Positions 39,635-49,944 of a DNA stretch of 64,000 nucleotides are shown here, in pieces (the first letter of the stretch is position 1; the number at the start of each line of letters is the position of its first letter). Location of the stretch: positions 1-64,000 of the forward strand of contig JAIBCN010000193.1 in the NCBI GenBank assembly GCA_019694155.1, given 5' to 3'. Position numbers and translations under genes: made by a program. This DNA comes from Vicinamibacteria bacterium. Its GTDB lineage: Bacteria; Acidobacteriota; Vicinamibacteria; Fen-336; JAGNNV01. Under the pieces are notes generated by a model. That model was given only the letters and a program-made list of their open reading frames with translations, was not told the origin of the DNA and made no database searches.

Positions 39635-40641
39635 TTCTTTTCGACGTGGCCGCCGAAGCCGAAGCGCATGGCGGAGAGCACGCGGTTCTGGAAGTCGTCC
39701 TGGCCGCGCGAAGCGAACCGCTCGAAGAGCGAGGCGGTGAGGACGTGGGCGGGAACGCCTTCGTCATTGGCGGCGGCCACCGTCCAGCGGCCTTCGCCCG
39801 AATCGGAGACCTTGCCCGAGAAGTTCGAGAGGTCGGGGCTCGTGACGAAGGACTGCGCGGTGAGGTCCAACAGCCACGAGGCCACGACACTTCCCCGCCG
39901 CCACAGTTCGGTGATGTCGCCGATATTGAAGTCGTACTGGTAGTGCTCGGGGTTCCGAAGGGGCGTCGTCTCCGCGTCCTTCTCGTGGCTGGCCTTGCCG
40001 ATGTTCGCGTTCTTGAGGATGTTCAGGCCTTCGCCGTACGCGGCCATCAGGCCGTACTCGATGCCGTTGTGAATCATCTTCACGAAGTGGCCGGCTCCCG
40101 CGGGGCCGCAGTGGAGGTAGCCTTCCTCGGCGGTGCCTCCGACCTTTTCGCGGCCGGGCGTGCGCGGAATGGTGCCGATCCCCGGGGCCAGGGCCTTGAA
40201 TATCGGGTCGAGGTGCTTCACCACCTCGTTCTCGCCGCCGATCATCAGGCAGTAGCCCCGCTCGAGGCCCCAGATGCCGCCGGAGGTGCCCATGTCGACG
40301 TAGTGGATGCCCTTGGGGGCAAGGGCCTTCGAGCGCGCGATGTCGTCGTGATAGTGCGAGTTGCCGCCGTCAATGAGGATGTCGCCCGAGGCCAGAAGCG
40401 GGGTGAGGTCGGCGATGGTGGAGTCGACGTAGGCCGCGGGCACCATGATGCAGAAGGCGCGGGGCTTGTCGAGCTTCGAGATGAACTCGGAAAGCGACGC
40501 CGAGCCCGTGGCCCCTTCCTTCACCAGGGCGGCCACCGCGTCCGCCGAGCGGTCGAACACCACCAGCTTGTGACCCGCCTTCATCAGGCGGCGCACCATG
40601 TTGGCGCCCATGCGACCCAGACCGATCATTCCAAACTGCAT
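39631..40641 (-). CDS. gnd: 6-phosphogluconate dehydrogenase, short decarboxylating form
   Basis: Oxidative decarboxylation of 6-phosphogluconate to ribulose-5-phosphate. At 336 residues it is the short form (GndA/YqeC-like), not the 470-residue enzyme. It has [36 protein letters not shown] and the catalytic-Lys segment [24 protein letters not shown] is a good Shine-Dalgarno. Its stop overlaps zwf. Confidence 0.96.
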   Translation of the reverse strand: MQFGMIGLGRMGANMVRRLMKAGHKLVVFDRSADAVAALVKEGATGSASLSEFISKLDKPRAFCIMVPAAYVDSTIADLTPLLASGDILIDGGNSHYHDDIARSKALAPKGIHYVDMGTSGGIWGLERGYCLMIGGENEVVKHLDPIFKALAPGIGTIPRTPGREKVGGTAEEGYLHCGPAGAGHFVKMIHNGIEYGLMAAYGEGLNILKNANIGKASHEKDAETTPLRNPEHYQYDFNIGDITELWRRGSVVASWLLDLTAQSFVTSPDLSNFSGKVSDSGEGRWTVAAANDEGVPAHVLTASLFERFASRGQDDFQNRVLSAMRFGFGGHVEKK

Positions 40642-40704
40642 CGCGTGCCTTCTCCCTTTGGTTGATCAAAGACCCGAAGCTTGGGACTCTACCTCAAGGC
40701 CAAA

Positions 40705-42393
<1,689 letters not shown>

Positions 42394-42402
42394 TCAGACG
42401 TT

Positions 42403-43395
42403 CTAGCTGGCCCTGGCGCCCACCAGCTTCAGCCGCTCGGTCAGGAGTTTCTCGAGCGCCACGATGGCCTTCGAGAACCCTTCGATCCCCTCGGCGAGTT
42501 TGTCCTTCGCCATCCGATCCTTCTCGTGCATGGCACGGAACGCCGCCTCATCCACCGGGGTCTTCGGAATGTCCATCCCCGCGGCCTTCGCGGGATCGAG
42601 CTTCCGCACCAGCGTGCCCTCCTGCGACTGCAAGTCGGCAAGGAGGTTCGGCGCAATGGTGAGCAGATCGCAGCCCGCGAGCTCGATGATCTCCCCAAGG
42701 TTGCGGAAGGACGCCCCCATCACTTCCGTCTTGTAGCCATGCTTCTTGTAGTAGTTGTAGACCGTGGTGACCGACAACACGCCCGGATCCTCCGCGGGCG
42801 GATAAGAGTCCCGCCCGGTGTCCTTCTTGTACCAGTCAAGGATGCGCCCGACGAAGGGCGAGATCAGCCGCACGCCCGCCTCCGCGCAGGCAATCGCCTG
42901 ATGCATGCCGAAAAGAAGCGTGAGATTGCAGTGAATCCCCTCCTTCTCCAGCACCTCGGCCGCCTTGATCCCTTCCCACGTCGAAGCCAGCTTGATCAGC
43001 ACCCGATCCTTCCCGATCCCGGCCGCCGCGTACTGCCCGATCAGGTGGCGCGCCTTCGCGATGCTCGCGTCGGTGTCGTACGACAACCGCGCATCCACCT
43101 CGGTGGACACGCGCCCCGGCACGATCTGCAGGATCCGAAGCCCGAACTCCACAGCCAGCCGATCGATGGCCAGTTCCACCACCTTCGACTCGGCGGCGCC
43201 GGAACCCGCCTGCTTGGCCGCCCACATCAGCGCCCCGTCCACCACCTCGGCGTATTCGGGCATACCGGCCGCCGCAGTGATCAGCGACGGATTCGTGGTG
43301 GCGTCGCGCGGAGTGAACTTCCGGATGGAATTGATGTCCCCGGTATCGGCGACCACCACCGTCATCGACTTGAGCTGATCAAGCAACGTGGACAT
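42403..43395 (-). CDS. tal: Transaldolase
   Basis: Transfers a dihydroxyacetone unit in the non-oxidative pentose phosphate pathway. The 330 residues correspond to the TalB-size class. The motifs are [10 protein letters not shown] and the Schiff-base Lys in [18 protein letters not shown], with [18 protein letters not shown] and [12 protein letters not shown] following. A strong AGGAGG precedes the ATG. It is the first gene of the tal-pgi-gnd-zwf-ppgK run. Confidence 0.97.
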   Translation of the reverse strand: MSTLLDQLKSMTVVVADTGDINSIRKFTPRDATTNPSLITAAAGMPEYAEVVDGALMWAAKQAGSGAAESKVVELAIDRLAVEFGLRILQIVPGRVSTEVDARLSYDTDASIAKARHLIGQYAAAGIGKDRVLIKLASTWEGIKAAEVLEKEGIHCNLTLLFGMHQAIACAEAGVRLISPFVGRILDWYKKDTGRDSYPPAEDPGVLSVTTVYNYYKKHGYKTEVMGASFRNLGEIIELAGCDLLTIAPNLLADLQSQEGTLVRKLDPAKAAGMDIPKTPVDEAAFRAMHEKDRMAKDKLAEGIEGFSKAIVALEKLLTERLKLVGARAS

Positions 43396-43472
43396 GCGAT
43401 CCTCCTGAAGGGATAGACGTTCGACCCAAGAGCCAAAGGCGAGCGGCCAGCATATCAGGAGGCCTTTTTGAG

Positions 43473-43520
43473 CCCCCCGCCGGGTAGTGGGCTAGTTAAA
43501 CTAGCCCACTACCCCCCGCC
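43473..43520. repeat. Perfect 16-bp palindrome flanked by 9-bp direct repeats
   Basis: Arms GGGTAGTGGGCTAGTT (43482-43497) and AACTAGCCCACTACCC (43499-43514) are perfectly complementary around a single A. The palindrome is flanked by direct repeats CCCCCCGCC at 43473-43481 and 43512-43520. There is no T-run. It could be a small inserted palindromic element with a target duplication, a strong hairpin ending convergent transcripts, or an operator upstream of tal. Confidence 0.6.
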
Positions 43521-43566
43521 GTCATTGCGAAGGCCCTTTCCGTTTCGCTTGGCCTGAAGCAATCCC
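43520..43566 (+). repeat. Dispersed repeat, GTCATTGCGA...GAAGCAATC type
   Basis: CGTCATTGCGA at 43520-43530 and GAAGCAATCCC at 43556-43565 form the ends of a well-known dispersed intergenic repeat of many bacterial lineages. GGCC and GGCC-containing inner parts (AGGCCC, TGGCCT) allow pairing. An inverted copy lies at 49739-49784 on the far side of the accessory island. Confidence 0.7.
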
Positions 43567-43603
43567 GCGGCTGCGCCCGCAACCCTGCCAGGCGCCCGCC
43601 AGG

Positions 43604-43870
43604 CTACTGTCGATACACCTCCCGACGGTGGCCGATCTTGAAGACGTCGACGACGCGCGCCTCGTCGTCAACGGTGAAGAGGATCCGATAGTCACCCTGC
43701 CGTACCCGCCACGCGTTCGCCGCACCCGCGAGCTTTTCGCAGCCGGCGGGGCGAGGATTGTTCGCCAGAGCGCTGATACGGCTAACGATGCGACGCAGGT
43801 CGCGCCTCGACCCAACCGCCTCAAGCTCGCGCCCGGCCGACGTCCTGATGCGAAGGCTATAGGCGACCAA
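43604..43870 (-). CDS. RelE/ParE family toxin
   Basis: An 88-residue toxin with the RelE fold: YSLRIRTSAGRELEAV at the start, a helix with KLAGAANAWRVRQGDYRILFTVDDEARVVDVFKIGHRREVY at the end. RelE relatives cut mRNA on the ribosome; ParE relatives target gyrase. Basic residues in WRVRQGDYRILF favour RelE. It overlaps the antitoxin gene by 14 nt, the usual arrangement. Confidence 0.9.
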   Translation of the reverse strand: MVAYSLRIRTSAGRELEAVGSRRDLRRIVSRISALANNPRPAGCEKLAGAANAWRVRQGDYRILFTVDDEARVVDVFKIGHRREVYRQ

Positions 43871-44084
43871 CGCGCTTCAGCCCCTGCACGAAGGTCCCGA
43901 AATCCAGGCTCTTCTCGCTTCGTCGCTTGCTCAGGGCTTCGAGATCGACCGCGTCCTCGGCCAAGGCTCGACGTACCGCCTCATTCACGATACGCGACAG
44001 GCTGTGTTCCGAGGAGGCGGACCGAAGGCGCAAGGCGCGGTGGAGGTCGCGTTCCAGGTAGACGGTGGTGCGGGTGGTTTCCAT
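43857..44084 (-). CDS. CopG/RHH-type antitoxin
   Basis: A 75-residue protein starting METTRTTVYLERDLHRALRLRSASSEHSLSRIVNEAVRRAL, a ribbon-helix-helix DNA-binding domain. The acidic C-terminus (AEDAVDLEALSKRRSEKSLDF) would bind the toxin encoded immediately downstream. A short TGACGTCATAACG-like palindromic run (CATAACGTCATGACGTCATAACG region, 44096-44118) just upstream is a likely operator for autoregulation. Confidence 0.88.
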   Translation of the reverse strand: METTRTTVYLERDLHRALRLRSASSEHSLSRIVNEAVRRALAEDAVDLEALSKRRSEKSLDFGTFVQGLKRVGRL

Positions 44085-44156
44085 GGCGACAGCATCATAA
44101 CGTCATGACGTCATAACGCTACGAGAATCTGGGGCTGGGGCCCGGCTTGGCGTTCC

Positions 44157-44366
44157 TCAGTTGCCGGGCCCAAGGTCGGTGAGACACTCCGAGGCGCGAG
44201 ACACCCCAGCCACGAGCGAATGATGCCTCGCGCGCGTGCCGGCGACGTAGTGCGGGTGGCGCTCCGTGACGTAAACATCCTCGAGATCCGCGTCATCCGC
44301 CACGATCTCCATTCGCTCCTGCAGGGGCCTCATCCTCCCCCACCTGAATCGTCGGAGTCGGGCCAT
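44157..44366 (-). CDS. Hypothetical small ORF within helicase debris
   Basis: A 69-residue reading frame (MARLRRFRWGRM ... LTDLGPGN) with an acidic centre, EIVADDADLEDVYVTERHPHYVAG. No family was recognised. It partly overlaps the helicase remnant in another frame and no ribosome binding site is evident. It could be a leftover of the same decayed locus. Confidence 0.25.
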   Translation of the reverse strand: MARLRRFRWGRMRPLQERMEIVADDADLEDVYVTERHPHYVAGTRARHHSLVAGVSRASECLTDLGPGN

Positions 44367-44913
44367 TGAAGGCCGAGATCGCGTGGCTTCGCTCCTCGGT
44401 GTTCCCGTCGACGTCCAACGACATCGAGAACGTTGTCCTCGGTGGCAGCGAGCACGTCATCGAGCCACGAGGCCGGCACGCCGTACTCCAGCATCCGCTC
44501 GGCCGCGATCCCCGCGAAGAGCGCCGCCCGGGAGGAGCCTTCCTCTCCTACTGCACGTAGGCGGACACGATGACTTCCTGAACCGTCTGGCGAACCTCCA
44601 CAAGCTGCGCGGCGCCGGTCTTTGGATGCGTCTCCAACCTGCGCCGTTCGGCCCATTGGTAGGCCTTGTCGTGGTGATCGACGTAGCAGAGCAGAAGGCT
44701 GTCGTCGGTCCGGTGAACGATGAGCCGGATGTCGCTACCCACGCGCACCGACCAGAAGTTCCGATCCCGCGCTTTGTCGAGCTTGTGAAACTGGAGCCCC
44801 AGACTCGCCGGATTGATCTGCAAATCGAACGCCGTCGTCTTCGCGGCCTTCTGCTCCTCGCCGGTGAGCCGCGCGAGGCTGTCAGTGAACGCGTCGGAGA
44901 TGCGGAAGTTCAT
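44330..44913 (-). pseudogene. Broken UvrD-type helicase: RelE-like N-terminal part only
   Basis: Starting at 44913, MNFRISDAFTDSLARLTGEEQKAAKTTAFDLQINPASLGLQFHKLDKARDRNFWSVRVGSDIRLIVHRT matches the RelE-like N-terminal domain of a UvrD/Rep-type DNA helicase family. The frame ends at a stop at 44548. The expected continuation (LFAGIAAERMLEYGVPASWLDDVLAATEDNVLDVV) resumes in a different frame down to 44330, showing a frameshift. The helicase motor domains (P-loop onward) are absent, so the gene is both shifted and truncated. Confidence 0.75.
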
Positions 44914-45039
44914 TGCCGCGCCTCTATGGCCGCGCAACTCCTAGGTGTTTTCGCTCGGCTCTTGCACAGGGTGACAGGGCCGCCGACCCATGCTGGACGA
45001 CCCAAGGACGCCGCGATGACAACCGTCGCCTGGAACGCT

Positions 45040-46542
45040 TCACGACCCCACGCCCTTATGACGATCTCCGAGAGATCGCGTCCACCTGCGCAGGATCCGT
45101 GGCAGCTGCCGATTCACTTGGTTCAGGTCAAACTCCTCGTACAGATGTCCGACCAGGTCCGTTTGCATCTTCTTGAGGGCTGAGTCCTTTAAGATGAGGA
45201 CATCTCGCCCGCGGGACAGGCAGAAGCCAAGCTCCAGTGACACATTGGGGTTGAACTCCTCTTCAATCCTGCTGTCTCTCTCGATGCGCGTAAACACGGC
45301 GATACCAAACTTGCATGCGAGCAAGAAGGACGCGACGTTGTCCCATAGTTGCGGTGCCAGCGTCTTGTCCGAAGCAAGCCACGCTCGCAGACCATGCTTC
45401 TTCAATTCAGCACGTATCACCTTCTCGATGGCCTCATACCGCTCGTCCCGGCTTTGCCGAAAGGGCATCATCACGAACACGTTCTTTTCGTACGGGCTCT
45501 CCGTCAGTATCGGGCTAATGCCCACCTCAAGATGCGCGAAACGTCGATGGATGCCACCATATTGCCCGTCCATCTCCTTCAATCTGGTGCCAAGGGCCAA
45601 GGCCGATTGGTAGGTACCCGGGTATGCACCGAGGACGGCCGCTGCGACGCGCCCCGACACGTCAAGGCCGTGCGCAGCCTTTAGATGTCGAATCGCACTT
45701 AGCGTGGAGCGCATCGCCACCTGAAGGTAGGGCGCCTCGCCGCGGTGCTTCGCGACCTCCGCAATTACGGCCGGGACACCGGTGCACTCGGTCTCCAACC
45801 CAAACAGGCTTCTGAACGCCATGGCGACTCGCTTTCCGACTGCCGCCTGGCGAAGCAGCGGTCTCTGAGACAGGTTGCCAAGGACATAAGCCGTGTAGAG
45901 GGCGTCTCCGTCCCACATGCCGTCCGCGCCCTGGTCCTTCAGGATTTCCCGCAACACGCGACCTAGAAATGACGCGGGCCTGGGCAGCGCGCCACCGTGA
46001 CTCGCTAATTCGAGGTAGTACCCTTTAAACGATGTCCTGTGAACGTCGTCCCAATGGCTGCGGATGGCCGAAAGGGCCTTCGCCGTGGCCTTGCGGGAGG
46101 CCGCGTCGTTCGAGACCTCTCTCAGGATACGGACCGCCCAAAGGGTCGAAAAGATGCTGCCTCCGTCGAGGAAGCCGGCATACAAATCGATGAAGCCACT
46201 GGGCAACTGCGACGCGAGTAGTTGGTCGCGGATCGTTGTCCTATTCTCAGTCGTGAGGAACCCCGCCCTCGCCAGAGTAGTCATAGCGAAGGGGTCTTGG
46301 CTCGACACTGGCCCCTTCGCGAACCACTCGGAAGCCCTCTGGATAACGTCCCGGCATAGTTGATTGTCGAGCTCAAGGCACAACTCGACAAGATGATGAG
46401 TCGCAACCCGATCCGGGGTCACTCTTCCGTCGGCATCTCTCGTCAGTATGCATCCTTCCGCGGTGATCTCCGGCAGAACCACCGAACGCAGGATCCCGAC
46501 TACATGCGACTCCAATCGCTTCGCTTCTTCTCTGGTCAACAT
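45040..46542 (-). CDS. TIR/deoxyribosyltransferase-like effector with N-terminal helical domain
   Basis: A 500-residue protein; ATG at 46542 has AGAGAGGG upstream. Residues 1-340 are mostly helical with repeats such as LYAGFLDGGSIFSTLWAVRIL and GADGMWDGDALYTAYVLGNL, resembling the alpha/alpha-toroid repeats of prenyltransferases and hopene cyclases. Residues 354-500 form a TIR / nucleoside-deoxyribosyltransferase-like domain: NVFVMMPF, LWDNVASFLLACKFGIAVF, NPNVSLELGFCLSRGRDVLILKD and TDLVGHLYEEFD, with a candidate catalytic Glu in SLELG. Such domains act as NAD- or nucleotide-consuming effectors in defence systems. It follows an OLD-type nuclease gene after 163 nt and its composition is less GC-rich than the flanks. 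Confidence 0.75.
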   Translation of the reverse strand: MLTREEAKRLESHVVGILRSVVLPEITAEGCILTRDADGRVTPDRVATHHLVELCLELDNQLCRDVIQRASEWFAKGPVSSQDPFAMTTLARAGFLTTENRTTIRDQLLASQLPSGFIDLYAGFLDGGSIFSTLWAVRILREVSNDAASRKATAKALSAIRSHWDDVHRTSFKGYYLELASHGGALPRPASFLGRVLREILKDQGADGMWDGDALYTAYVLGNLSQRPLLRQAAVGKRVAMAFRSLFGLETECTGVPAVIAEVAKHRGEAPYLQVAMRSTLSAIRHLKAAHGLDVSGRVAAAVLGAYPGTYQSALALGTRLKEMDGQYGGIHRRFAHLEVGISPILTESPYEKNVFVMMPFRQSRDERYEAIEKVIRAELKKHGLRAWLASDKTLAPQLWDNVASFLLACKFGIAVFTRIERDSRIEEEFNPNVSLELGFCLSRGRDVLILKDSALKKMQTDLVGHLYEEFDLNQVNRQLPRILRRWTRSLGDRHKGVGS

Positions 46543-46705
46543 GATCCACCCTCTCTGGGGAACTGAGTCCTCAGCGGACGCGTGCCTTCGATCTCCCAAA
46601 TGGCCGAGACGTGCCGGTCTAAAAGCGTCTCCGAAGCCTGCTGACGATGTCCGGCTTTCAGCGTGGTGGCATACGGGCAAGGTAATCGTCCCGCTCGGCC
46701 AGCGC

Positions 46706-48469
46706 TCATACGATCGCCTTCTTCAACCAGACAAAGACCGGCTCGATCTTCGCCATAGAATCGTCGGACAGCCTGGACACTTCTCCTTTGCGGACTTTCT
46801 CTAGGAAGGTCCTCGCAAGAAGCTCTTTCCTCCCCTTGGCGAGCTCCGAGTTGGGCGGAGCTTGACCCCGCTTCGTGGGCTTGGCCCCGAGAACCAACTC
46901 TGAAAAGTCCTCGCGGGAGAACACGTCTTCAATCCCTGTGCATCCCTGCAAGCGATAGATACGCTGCTGCGCGATCTGGTCGTCGTCCTCGAAGAAATGC
47001 TTCTTGAGGAGCTGATACGCCTTCCGGCCCGACTGTTGATCGTCGTCGAGAATCGCTCGGAAGTCCAGCCCCCAACCGAGGAGCACGCTCACTAGGCTCG
47101 GCACATTGTTCACGCCGCACGAGGGGAGGAAGGACACCTTCTCGGCAGTCTTGAGCAACATTCCGAAGGCCGTTAGGTAGTAGTGGTCCGTGATTCCCTC
47201 GACAACGACATTCCGTCTGTCCACTGAAACAATGGACCCCGCGCTCTGAATTCCCATCGCGGTGATGATCGGTGCAAGGGTGTCTCTCGCGGCAACATCG
47301 CTTCGCGATGCGAATTGGGCCACCGTTTCGACACGTGTGCCCTTCTGCCTGGTGTTCGAGACCAGGCGAAGCCGGGCGAACTCTGGGCCCTCTATCCCGA
47401 TCAGGTTCGGGTGGTGCGTGCTGTAGAGAACCTGGGCGCCCTTCTTCCCAAGCTCGTCCAGGACTCCCTTTGCGTTCTTCTGTGCCGTTTCGTGAAGACC
47501 CTGGCCGGGCTCATCAATCAGCAGCACCACGTCAGCGAGGTCTTTCTCCTCCACGCCTAGCGCTCTCAGGCGGAGGTTGAAGGCGCTAAACCAACGGAAG
47601 CCCTTGCTCTTCTGCTCCAGAAAGAGCGGATCACCGTCGTTCCGGTCGATCATGAACTCAATGCTTGGGACTGCCGGCGCAGCAGCGGGCACAATCTTGA
47701 CGGAGAAGTTGTAGCGACCGTCCTCGTCAACTCGCTGTGTCCAGTAGGTGTTGAGGTTGTCGCTTGCTTCCTGGCCAAGGCGCTGCTGCTCGCGGGTAAT
47801 CGCTCTTGGCTCCTTCGTCACGACCTTCGCAAAGTCTGTAGAAAAGACTTTTTGAAAGTCGAGCACGGCGGGGTATTTGCCGATGTCGGCGACCGAAACC
47901 ACGCCCGGAAGCAGGTTTTCAAAGCTATCAAAGAAGACGAATTTCGGCAGGCGCTCTCTAAGAAGCGCTTCCAAAGCTTCGACAGTGAGCGGTTCCGGCG
48001 GGTTTGGCTCCTTCGCCTCCGGGGCTGCGGCTGCCTCGCCAACTCCGGCGCCCTCAGCCACCGGGCTTGGCACCGAGAGCAGTTTCTGAACCGCCTCTCG
48101 TTGCTCGTCAGTCAGGAAGATCTCGAACTCACCCTCCTCTGTCGCCACTCTTTCCATCTCGACAACCTTCGAGTTCTCGAAGTACTCGCAGACCGAAGCA
48201 GGAACGCCTTCCTCACGCAGCGAGGCGAGATCGGCGGGCCCCACGCTGAAGTGACACTCGGCCTGCGGGTTCTCCTCTCGCCTGCGCTGCAGATTGGCAA
48301 AGCTCTTGGATGGGCCGTTCCGAAAGAAGTCGAGGGCTTCAAGAACGGCACTCTTCCCGGCTTCGTTCTGCCCAGCGAGGACAAGGACGTTGTCCCCGGC
48401 GCCCAGACTGCACCGGTTGGTATCAACAATCGACTTGAAGTTCCGAATACGAAACGACGCTAATCGCAT
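46706..48469 (-). CDS. OLD-family ATPase/TOPRIM nuclease
   Basis: A 587-residue protein. The N-terminal SMC/RecF-like ATPase begins FRIRNFKSIVDTN with Walker A GQNEAGKS at residues 33-40. A signature-like QKSKGFRWF is at 286-294, Walker B VVLLIDEP at 314-321 and STHHPNLI near 360. The C-terminal TOPRIM domain has VVVEGITDHYYL with Glu434 and the acidic triplet DDD at 475-477. OLD proteins, including GajA, are DNA nucleases in phage defence. No GajB-like helicase gene is adjacent; the neighbours are the TIR-like gene and a methyltransferase remnant. Confidence 0.88.
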   Translation of the reverse strand: MRLASFRIRNFKSIVDTNRCSLGAGDNVLVLAGQNEAGKSAVLEALDFFRNGPSKSFANLQRRREENPQAECHFSVGPADLASLREEGVPASVCEYFENSKVVEMERVATEEGEFEIFLTDEQREAVQKLLSVPSPVAEGAGVGEAAAAPEAKEPNPPEPLTVEALEALLRERLPKFVFFDSFENLLPGVVSVADIGKYPAVLDFQKVFSTDFAKVVTKEPRAITREQQRLGQEASDNLNTYWTQRVDEDGRYNFSVKIVPAAAPAVPSIEFMIDRNDGDPLFLEQKSKGFRWFSAFNLRLRALGVEEKDLADVVLLIDEPGQGLHETAQKNAKGVLDELGKKGAQVLYSTHHPNLIGIEGPEFARLRLVSNTRQKGTRVETVAQFASRSDVAARDTLAPIITAMGIQSAGSIVSVDRRNVVVEGITDHYYLTAFGMLLKTAEKVSFLPSCGVNNVPSLVSVLLGWGLDFRAILDDDQQSGRKAYQLLKKHFFEDDDQIAQQRIYRLQGCTGIEDVFSREDFSELVLGAKPTKRGQAPPNSELAKGRKELLARTFLEKVRKGEVSRLSDDSMAKIEPVFVWLKKAIV

Positions 48470-48511
48470 CTATCACTCCACATCCAAGGAAGACGTATTA
48501 GAACGAGTTTC

Positions 48512-49528
48512 CTAAGCCTTAAACACCTTCATCACCTCATCCCCGAGGTGATTGATCACCTTCACCGCGATCCGCCCGGTCCTGGGCTTCGCAAATGGCC
48601 TGGACGTGTCGCTGTGCAGCGTGTCCCATGCCTCCTGGTTGATCTCCGCCCTCAGCGTGGTCTTGAGCGCGCTGTATGGGTCGTTCTGCCCGAGGAAGTA
48701 CGCGTGGCGGACGAAGAAGCTCGCGCCGTTGTAGTCGGTGTCGATGAACCAGCAGGCGATGCCGTCGGCGCGGTCGCTGCGGACTTCACCGGTGCTCGGG
48801 TCGAAGACATCCACTCCGTTGACCTTCACTTTCCACTCGTCGCCTGAAGGCAGCAAATCAATATCGGGCTCGCCGAAGATCACGAACAGATTGCCCTTGC
48901 CCGTGTTCTTGAGGTCGTCGGCCATGTGCAGGTCGGCGTTCATGCGCGCCTTCAGCAGCGGGATGCGGCCGAGCTTGTTGAGGTCGGTGGCGTGGCCGTC
49001 GTAGTTGAAGGCGCAGGCGATGAGCACGTCGAAGTCGGCGTCGCCGGCTTCGCGCAGGGCTTCCACCAGGTCGGGCCTCGACACCGTGCCGAACTCGGGA
49101 CCGATGAAGATGCCGGCGCGGCGCTTGGTCTCGCCTTCGAGGTAGTGGCCCTCGGCACAGATGTAGCGGCCGGGCCACGGGAGGAGCGACGTGAAGGTGA
49201 TCTTGTCGGCCTTGTGCGCCTGCTGGACTCCGGCGGTCTTCAGGTTTTCCAGGATCATCTGGGGGAAGGTCTGCTTTTCTCCCCAGTCGCTGCCTTCCTT
49301 CTCCGAAGCGCCGTCGATCAGTTCGTCGTTCTCGTCCACGCCCAGCACGCGGTGGGGCGAGAGGCTTTCCACCGTGAACGGGCCGGCCACGCGGACCTTC
49401 TTCTTGCCTTCGCAGAGCTTGTCGTAGAGGTACTCGTGCTCGGCCTTGGCCGCGATGGAGACGTCGAACTCCTTCTGCCGCTCGATGCGCGCCTTCCACC
49501 GCCCGGCGTGAAGATCCCCGCACTTCAT
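48512..49528 (-). pseudogene. Type III restriction methyltransferase (Mod), C-terminal remnant
   Basis: About 338 residues from MKCGDLHAGRWKARIERQKEFDVSIAAKAEHEYLYDK to the intact C-terminus VKVINHLGDEVMKVFKA match the C-terminal portion of type III Mod proteins (VRVAGPFTVESLSPHRVLG, ICAEGHYLEGETKRRAGIFIGPEFGTV, ADGIACWFIDTDYN). The N-terminal SAM-binding and DPPY-containing catalytic region is missing; sequence upstream of 49528 is not Mod-like. An open frame continues to 49621. No Res helicase gene is in the window. The fragment cannot methylate DNA alone. Confidence 0.75.
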
Positions 49529-49738
49529 CTGATGCACCGCCCAAGCAAGTGACGCAGGCGGACCCGTACGCCCACGCGGTGCCCCCCGATGGTTAAGCAC
49601 ATGCCCCAAGCGTCCTCCCAATGTATTTCGAGTGTGTTCGGGATACTAGCGCGCCAAGTGACGGATTTGGGCCTCTTTCTTTGGCGGCGGCCGGAGCCAG
49701 TGCCGCGAGGCCCAATGACTGAAGGTCGTTGGGGCACG

Positions 49739-49784
49739 AGATTGCTTCGTCGCGGCACCAACGGAATGGCTCCTCGCAATGACG
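49739..49784 (-). repeat. Dispersed repeat, inverted copy of the GTCATTGCGA type
   Basis: On the minus strand this begins CGTCATTGCGAGGAGCC and ends GACGAAGCAATCTC. It is the same family as 43520-43566 but in the opposite orientation. It sits in the 416-nt gene-free stretch 49529-49944, which otherwise contains only decayed Mod-side sequence and the repeat at 49886. Confidence 0.75.
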
Positions 49785-49885
49785 GACAGCGCCGAAATCG
49801 GAATGCCGGACGGAACAGAGAGGTGTTTCGCGGTACCTTCCTGCCGCGTGGTGGCGCGGGTTGAGGCCGCCCAGCGCTGCTCGCG

Positions 49886-49914
49886 CCAGGCACCGGCTTG
49901 CGCCGGTGTGACGG
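49886..49914 (-). repeat. REP-like palindromic repeat, inverted copy
   Basis: Stem CACCGGC (49891-49897) / GCCGGTG (49902-49908) with a 4-nt loop, followed by GTGACGG. On the minus strand it reads GTCACACCGGCGCAAGCCGG, related to the repeat at 20340-20364. Confidence 0.65.
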
Positions 49915-49944
49915 ATGGGGGAATTAGCAATAAAGTCCACCTCG

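Noticed and set aside
46706..48469. Calling the OLD gene part of a Gabija system
   Set aside because: Gabija needs an adjacent GajB UvrD-like helicase. The only helicase sequence nearby is a decayed RelE-domain UvrD remnant without motor motifs, on the far side of the TIR-like gene.
49646..49930. A 94-codon minus-strand frame upstream of the hydroxylase genes
   Set aside because: Its peptide (SVTPAQAGA, SVIARSHSVGAATKQSR) is the translation of two dispersed intergenic repeats, not a gene.
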